Shown here: piece by piece, positions 38,545-48,001 of the stretch | Numbering within the stretch: position 1 is the first letter of the stretch | How the letters are laid out: the number at the start of each line of letters is the position of its first letter | Source: Streptococcus mitis | GTDB taxonomy: Bacteria; Bacillota; Bacilli; Lactobacillales; Streptococcaceae | NCBI RefSeq assembly: GCF_000722695.1 | Contig: NZ_JPFU01000013.1 | Location: 620,001 to 684,000, forward strand | Length of the DNA: 64,000 bases | Direction: 5' to 3' | Made by a program: the position numbers and the translations under genes | The notes under the pieces: generated by a model | Database searches by the model: none | The model's input: only the letters and a program-made list of their open reading frames with translations | What the model was told of the DNA's origin: nothing

Positions 38545-40072
38545 TCATCACCTCTCCCAAAATCTGCCTCTAACACCATATGATAAAAGTGCAAAAACCA
38601 AGCTACATTGGTATCCGTATCATCATTATGTCGTCCCGCTGTTCCTTTAGAAAGTATTTTCGCTCCTGTATTACATAAGTGATCAACTAATTGTTCATAA
38701 GCACGGCTATCCATATCCTCGTCTTTCATATAAGATAGACCAAAGGTTGTATTTGAAAAATCTGCTTGTTTAAAAACATTCCAAAAACGTTGATCTAATT
38801 CCAGCATATGTCTAGAGCTAACTCCCCCAGTTTGATGATGCAAAATATCAAAAGCTGTATTAAATACGCCTGGAGCTTCTAATCGTCCACGACTAGCGAT
38901 TGTTCCAATATTGGCAAGAGGTTTACCGACAATAATAGCATGAGGTTCAAAGGAGGCACCATAATAAAGAGATGGAAATGTTCCCATAGAAAGACCTGAC
39001 AAAATCAAATCTTTTTTATCAAATCCTAGATAATCTAGATAGTGAAGAATCGTTTCCTTTACCTTATTTTCTAGCTCATCACTTCCCAAATAAAAGGCAC
39101 CACCTTCAAGACGTGGATCAGAAAACAAGATGAAAGGACATCCAAGATTTTTCATCATGTAATATCCTTCAAAACCTTCCGCAGAACGATACCCTGCAAA
39201 GTATACATTCAATGGAGGCTTAAAATCTCCAGGATGGAAGAAATAATTAATTTCTTCACGCTTACTATCGTGTAAGATATTTCCCCCCAAGAAAAACTTC
39301 CCAAATTGCTTACGAGTCCAACGTCTGTGTAAACTTCCTAATTGAAGAATCCCCTGACCACGTGCTAGAATTGAAATTGCTAAATAACCTTTGGATTCGC
39401 CCGGAATGACGAATGCCTTTTCTAAATCAGGTTCATTTAGGATTATCTCTTCTATAATTTCTGACACCGAACCTTGTTTTATTTTTTTATACTAACTTGA
39501 AATTCTACCCCATCACTTTTTTCATACTCCAACCACAATTCAATAGGGAGTTCCTCTTCTAGGATTACGTTATAACTCCAAAAAGCTAACTGAGAAAATT
39601 CTTCTCCAAAATATCCCTCCAATGTTAAGTGCTCAAAGCCTTGATAAGAAATCGAACCCTTAAAAGCAGGATTGACTTGCAACATAAACGGCTTCAACTT
39701 ATCGCCATATCCGCCACCAAACAGCGAAGTCGACAAATCTTCCAGTAATGTTTGAGGGTCTGAAAAATCAACAGCCTGAGCACAAGATCTTTTTAGAAAT
39801 GATGAAATGGTCAAATCTGCCGTTTCAAAATTTTGGTTATATAAAAGAGTATGAGGTTCTATGTTATTCATAAACGGAAGTAAATCTTTCAGATACTGAC
39901 CGTCCTCTATTAAAACAACATGAAAACTAGTAATTCCATCCATCTCCATCATTTTTCTCAAAGCAAGAGAAGAATCAGGACAAAAATAATACCAGTCCAT
40001 ATTATCAGGAATTTCAAAACAATGTTTCCAGTTATCAATTCCAATTTGTAAGATTTTAAGATTCTTTGACAT
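38541..40072 (-). pseudogene. asp2: Accessory Sec protein Asp2, split at an A7 run (frameshift)
   Basis: Asp2 is normally about 500 residues and combines an export role with a Ser-dependent acetyltransferase that modifies adhesin GlcNAc. Here residues 1-197 (from ATG 40072) end in EFQVSIKK-stop at 39479, and the remaining 308 residues continue in the -1 frame. The alpha/beta hydrolase nucleophile motif GLSMGTF is in the second part. The join is ATA AAA AAA TAA: a -1 slip on A_AAA_AAA gives KKIKQGSVSEI and one continuous protein. A GTG at 39465-39467 with AAGG upstream could also restart translation. Confidence 0.88.
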
Positions 40073-41636
40073 CTGTGATTTCTCCTATCCAATTTTGGAG
40101 TTTTTCTAAAAACATCTGTCCCGTATGTTCCTTGATTTTTTCTACAGAGTAAATCAAGGCTTGATTCCACTCCTTAAGTGTATCCAAATAATAATGGATT
40201 GCCTTTTGAAGTTCTGATAAGTCAGAAATAAGATATCCGTTCTTTAAATGATCCACATAAACTGTTTTCACTCGATTAATTTGAGGAATCCCTGCACTAA
40301 TTCCAGCAATTTGAGTATAAAGATGAGGAAGTTTACTTAAGTCTACAATTAAACGTACAAATTCCAAGGTTTTAATTAAATCCAGTTCATCATTCATATT
40401 AACGACTTGATATCTCAGTTCCTCTACTTTATTATCCTCTAAAGGATTTTCTGAATCGCCATAACCCGCATCTTTTTCCAACGATTGACTATCGATTCTC
40501 TCTTGTATAATCTTCTGAATTAAATCTTCAAACTGCTCTAGTAGTTCTTCATCCGTCGCAAAGGTACCAAATATCAATTCCACATCTTTTGTTTTCGAAA
40601 CAAAATCTAATATTTGATATATCCCCTCTTCATCAATACCCTCTTTAAAATTCAATTGATAGTAAATAAAAGAGGTTTTTCTTGTCTGGCTACGCCCCAA
40701 ACGTAGGCGAGTATCAAAAGGAGACAAATGTTTAAAATATTGTTCATTCTCTGGATATAATTCTTTCAAAATATGAAGACTATCTTCCCTATCTACCAAG
40801 GTAAAATCTACCTTATTGAATACTGGCAATAAAGCGGGAAATGTATCTTGAGGATTTCGATCAATAAAGAGACTCAAAATCTTATGACTTTCTTCCGGTA
40901 AAGTTCTCATCATTAAATCATTGTGAACTTGATGGGCTGGAATAATAAATAAATTATTCTTTTTATAAATTTTACTTAGTCGTTTTTCAAAAAATTCCTC
41001 TATTACCTCGCCTATATTATGATAAGTCAATGATTTAAATCGATAACCAAATATTGGATTAATCTCAATACGTCCACCATCCTGCAAGTGCTCTCTAAAC
41101 TGCCAAATTCCTTTAGTATTCAGATAATCTTGATAGTAAGCTACATCATCCTTAAAATAAATAACACTAGATACTAGCCCCCTATCATCCATAATAAACT
41201 GTTCAGAACGTTGACCTTCACTATTGAAGTATTGGATATGACTAATAAAACCTTCTACACCATGTTCTACCTGTGCATACAGTCTACCTTTTCTCTGCAC
41301 CAATATAGCAAATGGACTATAAATAAATTCACACTCACTATCCCATTCAATATCTTTAAGGCTTAAAATCTGTGAGTTTTCCACAGAAAAATCTTGCATA
41401 TCATCAAATACAGAATAAGCTTCTGTCTCCAAGACACTATGACGATGTAAAAAATATCGAAGATGAGGTTGGTAGGACAAAATCAACAGTTGAGAACGAA
41501 AGCCCTGATCCTGTAATAATCTGATTTGATTAAAGGTATCATCAAATTCAAGTTTAAAAAAAGTACGATACCAAGGAATTAAATCAAAATGCCATGGTCT
41601 ATCAGTCCCATACCATGCTGGAATAAAATAATACAT
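40056..41636 (-). CDS. asp1: Accessory Sec protein Asp1
   Basis: A 526-residue protein with a glycosyltransferase-like (GT-B) fold but no catalytic motifs that I can see. It opens with MYYFIPAWYGTDRPWHFDLIPWYR, highly characteristic of Asp1. It forms the Asp1-2-3 complex that delivers the adhesin to SecA2. It overlaps asp2 by 17 nt and is 9 nt after secY2. Confidence 0.92.
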   Translation of the reverse strand: MYYFIPAWYGTDRPWHFDLIPWYRTFFKLEFDDTFNQIRLLQDQGFRSQLLILSYQPHLRYFLHRHSVLETEAYSVFDDMQDFSVENSQILSLKDIEWDSECEFIYSPFAILVQRKGRLYAQVEHGVEGFISHIQYFNSEGQRSEQFIMDDRGLVSSVIYFKDDVAYYQDYLNTKGIWQFREHLQDGGRIEINPIFGYRFKSLTYHNIGEVIEEFFEKRLSKIYKKNNLFIIPAHQVHNDLMMRTLPEESHKILSLFIDRNPQDTFPALLPVFNKVDFTLVDREDSLHILKELYPENEQYFKHLSPFDTRLRLGRSQTRKTSFIYYQLNFKEGIDEEGIYQILDFVSKTKDVELIFGTFATDEELLEQFEDLIQKIIQERIDSQSLEKDAGYGDSENPLEDNKVEELRYQVVNMNDELDLIKTLEFVRLIVDLSKLPHLYTQIAGISAGIPQINRVKTVYVDHLKNGYLISDLSELQKAIHYYLDTLKEWNQALIYSVEKIKEHTGQMFLEKLQNWIGEITDVKES

Positions 41637-41645
41637 CGCAACCTC

Positions 41646-42863
41646 CTAGATAAGTGGTTTATAAGTTTCGTTCATTCTTAAAGCCTTTACTTCATCTTTT
41701 ACATTAAAAATCATTCCATTCAGCATTAAAAACAAACCAGGAATCATGGCCACTCGCAACAGTTTTTCATCAGATAAAACAAGGAACATTGGCAAGCCCG
41801 CCATAACCACATTAATGATTCCTCCTACAATAGAAAATCGGAAAACTAGACCGTTGATAAAACGACTGGTCTCCTCACCTGGATATACTCCATAGATATA
41901 TTCACCTGACTTTTTCATTCGATCAGCAATCTGATCTCCACTTATATTTACAAATGCAAATGCAATACTAAAAATAAATAAAATACCTATATATAAATAA
42001 ATCCATAGTGGCTCACCCATTTTATATTGACCAGATAACTCCATATAGATGGGATTTTTTGGAAATATAGCATGTAGAAGAAGCAATACATAAGTAGGTA
42101 AACTCATAAAAGTCATAACATACATATACGGCATTCCCCCAGCCGGATTTAGCATTATCTCAAAATAAGAATATCTCTTAAATCGGCTATGCAAACCAAC
42201 TTTATGTACAGGTAAACGATAGCGCGCTCGATACAAAATGGAAACAATATAGGTGAAAAGGAAGCCCATCAGAACTAATAATAGAATACTGATATAAGAT
42301 ATATGGATAACTTTAAACGTTTCAATCATATCCTGTGGAATAGTCAATACCATACTAGATAGCAAAATAACCATAGGACCTCCCAAACCATTGCTGGCAT
42401 TTATATCTGACAACCAAACTAAGAAGAAGGTACCCGCAATCAGTAACAGAGTATTCATAAAGGTAATAACAATTGGAGAAAAGGATTCCTGAATGGGGAG
42501 ATTTAGGGAAATAGCCAACGACTGGATAATCGAAATAAATAAGGTTAGGTACATTTTCCTTCTATCTTGCACCTCTATTGAGAGAGAGGTAATCCCTAAA
42601 CGTTTAGACAAGGAGAACATTTGCCATAAAAGTGTCGCAGACATCCAAGGAGAAAGACCTACCGACAGCAAAGAAAGACTCCTAAGGTTTCCACCTGAAA
42701 TAGCTGTAGAAAAAGCTAAATAGGCAGTTGAACCACCTAAAAAATCTCTGCTATTCACATTAACAAAAGGAAGAGATAATCTACTTCCCAAGACATAAAT
42801 AAAAATCAAAAACAGGGTCACAAGACCTTTTTTCACTATTATAGACGAAAAAATATTTTTCAT
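41646..42863 (-). CDS. secY2: Accessory Sec translocase channel SecY2
   Basis: A 405-residue membrane protein with ten predicted helices and the SecY plan: [15 protein letters not shown] near the N-terminus, a plug/lateral-gate region with [17 protein letters not shown], and a C-terminal [17 protein letters not shown] loop. It is shorter than housekeeping SecY. First gene of the secY2-asp1-asp2-asp3-secA2-gtfA-gtfB-asp4-asp5 operon, with AAGGA before the ATG and a promoter about 370 nt upstream. Confidence 0.93.
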   Translation of the reverse strand: MKNIFSSIIVKKGLVTLFLIFIYVLGSRLSLPFVNVNSRDFLGGSTAYLAFSTAISGGNLRSLSLLSVGLSPWMSATLLWQMFSLSKRLGITSLSIEVQDRRKMYLTLFISIIQSLAISLNLPIQESFSPIVITFMNTLLLIAGTFFLVWLSDINASNGLGGPMVILLSSMVLTIPQDMIETFKVIHISYISILLLVLMGFLFTYIVSILYRARYRLPVHKVGLHSRFKRYSYFEIMLNPAGGMPYMYVMTFMSLPTYVLLLLHAIFPKNPIYMELSGQYKMGEPLWIYLYIGILFIFSIAFAFVNISGDQIADRMKKSGEYIYGVYPGEETSRFINGLVFRFSIVGGIINVVMAGLPMFLVLSDEKLLRVAMIPGLFLMLNGMIFNVKDEVKALRMNETYKPLI

Positions 42864-43235
42864 AACGAATCCTTACATAAAATTAATATAGCATTTTTTA
42901 TTCTTTCCACTACACAGTAGAAAAGGAATAGAAAATAACCCAGTAAATCATGTTAGAAACCTTAGTCATTTTCCGCTTTATTTTTGAGCGCTAGCTCTTA
43001 TCATTTCAAAGTTAAAACTAAAATACTATTTTATTATCAAAGTCCCCTAGACAAACAATGTCAAAGTGTTTATCCAAGATAGCACTTTGACAGGAAATTT
43101 CTGTTAAAAATATACTTGGCTCGCACTTACTGAGGCAGAACAAGTTAAACATCAACACGATTTGTTGTCAAAATATAAATAGAATTTAATTTTATACTAA
43201 AAAATTTTAACTCTATATACAATTCCAGTCTTTCT
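42864..43235. other. Long AT-rich leader upstream of secY2
   Basis: About 370 nt between the likely promoter and secY2 without a credible gene. It holds a perfect 10-bp inverted repeat TGTCAAAGTG (43059-43068) and CACTTTGACA (43083-43092) with a 14-nt loop. On the plus strand a short open stretch reads WLALTEAEQVKHQHDLLSKYK before a stop near 43180, possibly a gene remnant; I do not recognise it. Confidence 0.5.
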
Positions 43236-43243
43236 ATTATATC
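43236..43243 (-). promoter_or_regulatory. Promoter for the secY2 operon
   Basis: Minus-strand TGATATAAT gives a perfect TATAAT (43236-43241) with an upstream TG (extended -10). It lies directly after the terminator of the glycosyltransferase operon, as expected for a separate transcription unit. No clear -35. Confidence 0.6.
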
Positions 43244-43268
43244 AAAAAAAGCAGAATAAATCTGCTTT
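43244..43268 (-). terminator. Terminator of the glycosyltransferase operon
   Basis: Minus-strand AAAGCAGA pairs with TCTGCTTT and continues into a T run. About 200 nt after the last glycosyltransferase stop; the intervening 43269-43470 shows no gene. Confidence 0.8.
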
Positions 43269-43470
43269 CAAGTATCTACAAGATAGGAATATCTCCATTC
43301 ATGCTCTAGCTTCTTTATTCAATACCAATACTTCCACGCATGTTTTATATTTACAAAATATCACAGTTGCTCAAACGAGATGTCTTGATACTCTTAGATA
43401 ATCCCTGCAGACTACATTAGTATCGTTTTATCCTAGTCAAGTGCTGTCATTTATAGGATAAGAGGGAGCT

Positions 43471-45225
43471 TTAATCGCTTAATAAATACAAAAGTTCTGC
43501 ATAGCGTTTAAAGATTTCCGTACTTTGAAGTCCTGCTTCTTTTGCTTGATTGTAACGCATTTTTAAATTCGTTAACACATTCTCTCTTTCATCCGCTACA
43601 TTCCATCCTTTAATAGCATAAACCGCCATCCGTTCCATCAAACAGTCCAAAACATCAACCAACAACTTTTCAGTTACCCTACTGCTAATACTATCTACTC
43701 CCACTCTATGATTATAAAGAGCCTTATGGATATAAGTCGAACGACAAGACTCTGCAAAAAGGCGATAATTAGTACGAGTATCTTCAATAATTTTCCCTTT
43801 AGGGAAGGAAATGATATCAAATAATCTACGCGCAAACAGAATTCCCCAACTTGTTTTAAATGATAGATCCCTACGTTCTAATAAGGGTAGTTGTTGTATT
43901 AATTCCTCCCCACTATAATGACTCTCATAATAATCCTCAAAGAGATGAATCAAATAAACATTGCGTTCTTGATGAAATTCTTGATAATTGGATACAACTA
44001 CTTCTGCATCATTAAGCAAGGCTGCTCGGTACAGATCCTCTACATAAGTCGGTTCTATCCAGTCATCTGAATCAATAAAGGATAAAAATTCTCCTTCCGC
44101 CTCAGCAATACCAGCATTTCGAGCGTCCGACAAGCCACCATTTTCCTTTTCAATATAACGAAAACGACTATCCTTCGCAACAAACTCCTGGCAGATAGCA
44201 GCAGAACCATCTGGTGAACCATCGTTAACCAACAGAACTTCTATATTTGAATAAGTTTGATTGGCAATACTATCCAAACACATCCGTAAATAATTCTCTA
44301 CATTATAAATTGGAACGATTAGACTAATTAATGGACGAGGATAAGTAATATCATTTTCTAAATTGGTTACCATAGTTTCATACACCTTAATGTCTTTTGA
44401 ATCTGGAAAACTGTCTTTCCAATAGGATAGTAAATGCTTGATCCTTTCCAAATAATAATAATTAGGAATGTTTAATTCATTTATAAAATCTAACATATTC
44501 CAATGTACTTTTATGTCGCAAAGAGCAGATGCTTCCGAAGGATGATGACTCGCATTCTGACCATGTTGTACATATATATACGTTACTTCATCTATATAAA
44601 CAATACTTTCCGCTCGCAAATATAATTTAAAGAAATAATCTAAATCTTCACTCTGTGTCAGTTTTTCATCCAAGAATAAATTTTGGGTTAATGATTTTTT
44701 AAATAACTTTGAAGCAATACAAGCAAAATCATGAGTTAAGTAATTTAATTTCGGAAATAACTCTAAAAATGGACGTATTTGCTTCTTTTTTATACAAAGA
44801 TCATTTTGGCTTTGATTGGAATATGCAGGAAAATAAAACAAACCATCTTCTGTATTAAAAGATTTATGTTTTGAAACAGCTATATCAGTGTTATTTTCTT
44901 TTATGCCTTTTAAAAGGGCTTCTAGATGATTTGACTCCACCCAATCGTCTGAATCAATAAAAGTAATGTATGCCCCCCCCGAACGTTCGAGTCCTAGGTT
45001 ACGTGCAGAAGATACTCCGCCATTTTCTTTTTCAAAATAACGGAAACGACTATCATTCTCTACGTATTCCTGACAAATCATTCCAGATAAATCTGTTGAA
45101 CCATCGTTTACGAGTAACACTTCAAAATTAGCATAAGTCTGATTGATAATACTATCCAAGCACTGACGCAAATACTTCTCTGTATTATAAATTGGAACAA
45201 TAATACTGATCAATTCATTATTCAT
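43471..45225 (-). CDS. Tandem two-domain GT2 glycosyltransferase (copy 1)
   Basis: About 584 residues with two GT2 (GT-A) domains. Domain 1 opens LISIIVPIYNTEKYL with DSDDWVE as its DxD; domain 2, from about residue 300, opens LISLIVPIYNVENYL and has its own DSDDWIEP. Both keep EKENGG and are probably active. The open frame starts at a GTG (45243) overlapping the upstream stop; ATG 45225 gives the MNNELIS start shared with the next gene. The C-terminal half is nearly identical in DNA to that gene, the middle is divergent. A G8 run (44973-44980) lies just before the first DxD. Sugar specificity unknown; probable SRR glycan extension. Confidence 0.85.
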   Translation of the reverse strand: MNNELISIIVPIYNTEKYLRQCLDSIINQTYANFEVLLVNDGSTDLSGMICQEYVENDSRFRYFEKENGGVSSARNLGLERSGGAYITFIDSDDWVESNHLEALLKGIKENNTDIAVSKHKSFNTEDGLFYFPAYSNQSQNDLCIKKKQIRPFLELFPKLNYLTHDFACIASKLFKKSLTQNLFLDEKLTQSEDLDYFFKLYLRAESIVYIDEVTYIYVQHGQNASHHPSEASALCDIKVHWNMLDFINELNIPNYYYLERIKHLLSYWKDSFPDSKDIKVYETMVTNLENDITYPRPLISLIVPIYNVENYLRMCLDSIANQTYSNIEVLLVNDGSPDGSAAICQEFVAKDSRFRYIEKENGGLSDARNAGIAEAEGEFLSFIDSDDWIEPTYVEDLYRAALLNDAEVVVSNYQEFHQERNVYLIHLFEDYYESHYSGEELIQQLPLLERRDLSFKTSWGILFARRLFDIISFPKGKIIEDTRTNYRLFAESCRSTYIHKALYNHRVGVDSISSRVTEKLLVDVLDCLMERMAVYAIKGWNVADERENVLTNLKMRYNQAKEAGLQSTEIFKRYAELLYLLSD

Positions 45226-45242
45226 CTTTATTTCATTTCTCA

Positions 45243-46991
45243 CTATTCTAATAAACTTATAAATTCTGTATATCGTTTAAAAATTTCCGTATTTTGAAGT
45301 CCTGCTTCTTTTGCTTGATTGTAACGCATTTTTAAATTCGTTAACACATTCTCTCTTTCATCCGCTACATTCCATCCTTTAACAGCATAAACCGCCATCC
45401 GTTCCATCAAACATTCCAAAACATCAACCAACAATTTTTCAGTTATCCTACTGCTAATACTATCCACTCCTACTCTATAATTATAAAGAGCCTTATGGAT
45501 ATAGGTTAGACGGCTAGACTCTGCAAAAAGACGATAATTAGTACGAGTATCTTCAATCGTTTTCCCTTTAGGGAAGGAAATAGCATCAAACAATCTACGC
45601 GCAAATAAAATTCCCCAACTTGTTGTAAAAGAGAAATCCTTACGTTCTAATGCGGGTAGTTGCTGGATGAGCTCCTCCCCACTATAATGAGTTTCATAAT
45701 AATCATCAAAGATGTGAATCCAGTAACAGTTATCCTTCACATCAAATTTTTTATAATTCGATACAACTACTTCTGCATCATTAAATAAGGCTGCTCGGTA
45801 CAAATCCTCTACATAAGTCGGTTCTATCCAATCATCTGAATCAACAAATGATAGAAACTCCCCTTTTGCTCTCGCAATACCAACATTTCGAGCATCCGAC
45901 AAGCCACCATTTTCCTTTTCAATATAACGAAAACGACTATCCCTCGCAACAAACTCCTGACAGATAGCAGCAGAACCATCTGGTGAACCATCGTTAACCA
46001 ACAGAACCTCTATATTTGAATAAGTCTGTTTAGCAATGCTGTCCAAACAGCTCCATAGATAGTTCTCAACATTATAAATCGGAACGATTAGACTAATTAA
46101 TGGTTGCTGATAAGTAACCCTTTCTCGAACTTCTGACACAAATGATTCATATTCTCTAATTGCTTTTGATGTTGGAAAACCGGATATTCTATATGTCACT
46201 ACATTTTCCATTCTTTTAAAATAATGGAAAGTTGGTAGTCCCATCCTGTCAATTTGTTGGAACATCTTTTTATAGATTTCCAACTCTTGTAATGCTTTAA
46301 GTTCATTAACATTTTGTGATGTACTAGCATCATGTGTTCTGTAGACATAAGTATAGTCTCTCACATAAACAACTGACTCAACTCCAAGATATAAATAAAA
46401 GAAGAAATTCAAGTCTTCTGCATAGCTTATTTGTTCATCAAACAAAAGATTTCCAATGATTTCTCTTTTTATTAATTTAGATGAAATAGAGTAAAAACTA
46501 TGATCAAGCTCTCCCAATCTTGGAAGGATTTCTAAAAAAGAATCTCTACTTCTTGTCCCAATATTAAGAAATTCATCGTCCTCCCTTGAATAACTTCTCA
46601 AATAAAATACACCATCCTGAGCAAATCGTTTATAAGTAGAAATTGCTACATCTGTATCATTCTCTTTAAGAGCAGTATAAAGAACATCTAAATAGTTCGG
46701 CTCAACCCAATCATCTGAATCAATAAAAGTAATGTACGCCCCCCCCGAACGTTCGAGTCCTAGGTTACGAGCAGAAGCTACACCACCATTATCCTTTTCA
46801 AAATAACGAAAACGACTATCATTCTCTACATATTCCTGACAAATTATTCCTGATGAATCAGTCGAGCCATCATTGACCATGATGCACTCAAAATACGGAT
46901 AAGTCTGTTGTTGAATACTATTCAAACACTCATGTAAATACTTCTCTGTATTATAAATCGGAACGATAATACTAATCAATTCATTATTCAT
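45243..46991 (-). CDS. Tandem two-domain GT2 glycosyltransferase (copy 2)
   Basis: A 582-residue paralogue of the next gene with the same plan: two GT2 domains, DxD motifs DSDDWVEP and DSDDWIEP, and a shared C-terminus (SISSRITEKLLVDVL). The region from about residue 100 to 290 differs strongly from copy 1, suggesting different acceptor recognition with ends kept alike by duplication or gene conversion. An in-frame G8 run (46739-46746) encodes SGGAY just before the first DxD. It overlaps the upstream GT2 gene by 8 nt, so the three are coupled. Confidence 0.86.
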   Translation of the reverse strand: MNNELISIIVPIYNTEKYLHECLNSIQQQTYPYFECIMVNDGSTDSSGIICQEYVENDSRFRYFEKDNGGVASARNLGLERSGGAYITFIDSDDWVEPNYLDVLYTALKENDTDVAISTYKRFAQDGVFYLRSYSREDDEFLNIGTRSRDSFLEILPRLGELDHSFYSISSKLIKREIIGNLLFDEQISYAEDLNFFFYLYLGVESVVYVRDYTYVYRTHDASTSQNVNELKALQELEIYKKMFQQIDRMGLPTFHYFKRMENVVTYRISGFPTSKAIREYESFVSEVRERVTYQQPLISLIVPIYNVENYLWSCLDSIAKQTYSNIEVLLVNDGSPDGSAAICQEFVARDSRFRYIEKENGGLSDARNVGIARAKGEFLSFVDSDDWIEPTYVEDLYRAALFNDAEVVVSNYKKFDVKDNCYWIHIFDDYYETHYSGEELIQQLPALERKDFSFTTSWGILFARRLFDAISFPKGKTIEDTRTNYRLFAESSRLTYIHKALYNYRVGVDSISSRITEKLLVDVLECLMERMAVYAVKGWNVADERENVLTNLKMRYNQAKEAGLQNTEIFKRYTEFISLLE

Positions 46992-47901
46992 CTTGCTTCT
47001 CCAGTTCTAGCTGATTGATAATGTTTTCTAAATCAAGATGATCAATCTTATGTTTCAACTTTTCCCTTTCTTCTTCATATCCATAGAATTCCAACTCTGA
47101 TAATCTTCTTTTCAACACATAGTCATACATTCTATATGTTTTTACAATATTAATCCCGTCTATATCTTTGGTTTCACGAATTCTTTCTTCCAAAGCATCA
47201 ATATAATCCATATGTGATAAATTAAAACTTTTAGATAAACCATTGGGATTGTATCGATACACATAAACAGTCTGATTACTTACAGCTATCTTTTCTGCTT
47301 TTAAATAAAGTTTCCAGGTTGTAAATTGATCTTCTGCGTATTTCCCATAAGGATATCGAATACCCTCAAATAAACTGCGCTTATACAATTTCCCCCAAGC
47401 AGTTGAAAAACGCAAGAAATTTACATCTACCATATCATCCAGTTGTTGAACTGCATCAATATTACCAATAAAAGTGATAGGTAGTTTAGGAATGTCGTGC
47501 TGCGTGAAGAATTGAAAATAAGGTTCTTCAAAGTAGCAAAAGAAACCTACTACTAAGTCTGATTCCCCAAGCAGACTAGTTGCATACAGCTTTTCCAGAG
47601 CTTGCTCCATCAAAAAATCATCTGAATCAACAAAGGTTACATACTCTCCCGTAGCTCTGTCTAAAGCATAGTTTCGAGCGTCTGACAATCCTCCGTTTTC
47701 CTTAACAAAATAACGAATACGATTATCACGTTCCACATACTCCCGACAAATATCGTCAGAAGCATCTGTCGAACCATCATTTATTAATAAGACTTCAATC
47801 TCTGGGTAAGTCTGATTCAAAATACTATCTATACATTGTCGTAAATACTGTTCAACATTGTATACAGGTACAATTACACTAATTAAAGGGTATTTCTTCA
47901 T
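46984..47901 (-). CDS. Single-domain GT2 glycosyltransferase
   Basis: A 305-residue GT2 enzyme: LISVIVPVYNVEQYL, VLLINDGSTDAS, VKENGGLSDARN and VDSDDF as the DxD. The C-terminal third is helical and charged (Lys/Glu-rich). The donor and acceptor are not readable; by location it likely extends the O-glycan on the SRR adhesin. It starts 100 nt after the GtfA-like gene and overlaps the following tandem GT2. Confidence 0.87.
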   Translation of the reverse strand: MKKYPLISVIVPVYNVEQYLRQCIDSILNQTYPEIEVLLINDGSTDASDDICREYVERDNRIRYFVKENGGLSDARNYALDRATGEYVTFVDSDDFLMEQALEKLYATSLLGESDLVVGFFCYFEEPYFQFFTQHDIPKLPITFIGNIDAVQQLDDMVDVNFLRFSTAWGKLYKRSLFEGIRYPYGKYAEDQFTTWKLYLKAEKIAVSNQTVYVYRYNPNGLSKSFNLSHMDYIDALEERIRETKDIDGINIVKTYRMYDYVLKRRLSELEFYGYEEEREKLKHKIDHLDLENIINQLELEKQDE

Positions 47902-48001
47902 GTTATCTTCCTAATACTTATCAACTAAATAAGCTTCTTATTTTTTCAACCATCTTTTCAGGTTCGTCCTTTTTACAAATAACTTGCTAAAAAGCACAAA
48001 T

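Noticed and set aside
38541..39467. Second part of asp2 as an independent gene starting at GTG
   Set aside because: It lacks an N-terminal domain and continues Asp2 exactly in the -1 frame; restart at this GTG is possible but it is not a separate family.
43115..43180. Short plus-strand stretch WLALTEAEQVKHQHDLLSKYK as a gene
   Set aside because: Only 22 codons after a stop, no start or ribosome binding site, and no recognisable family; kept only as a possible remnant.
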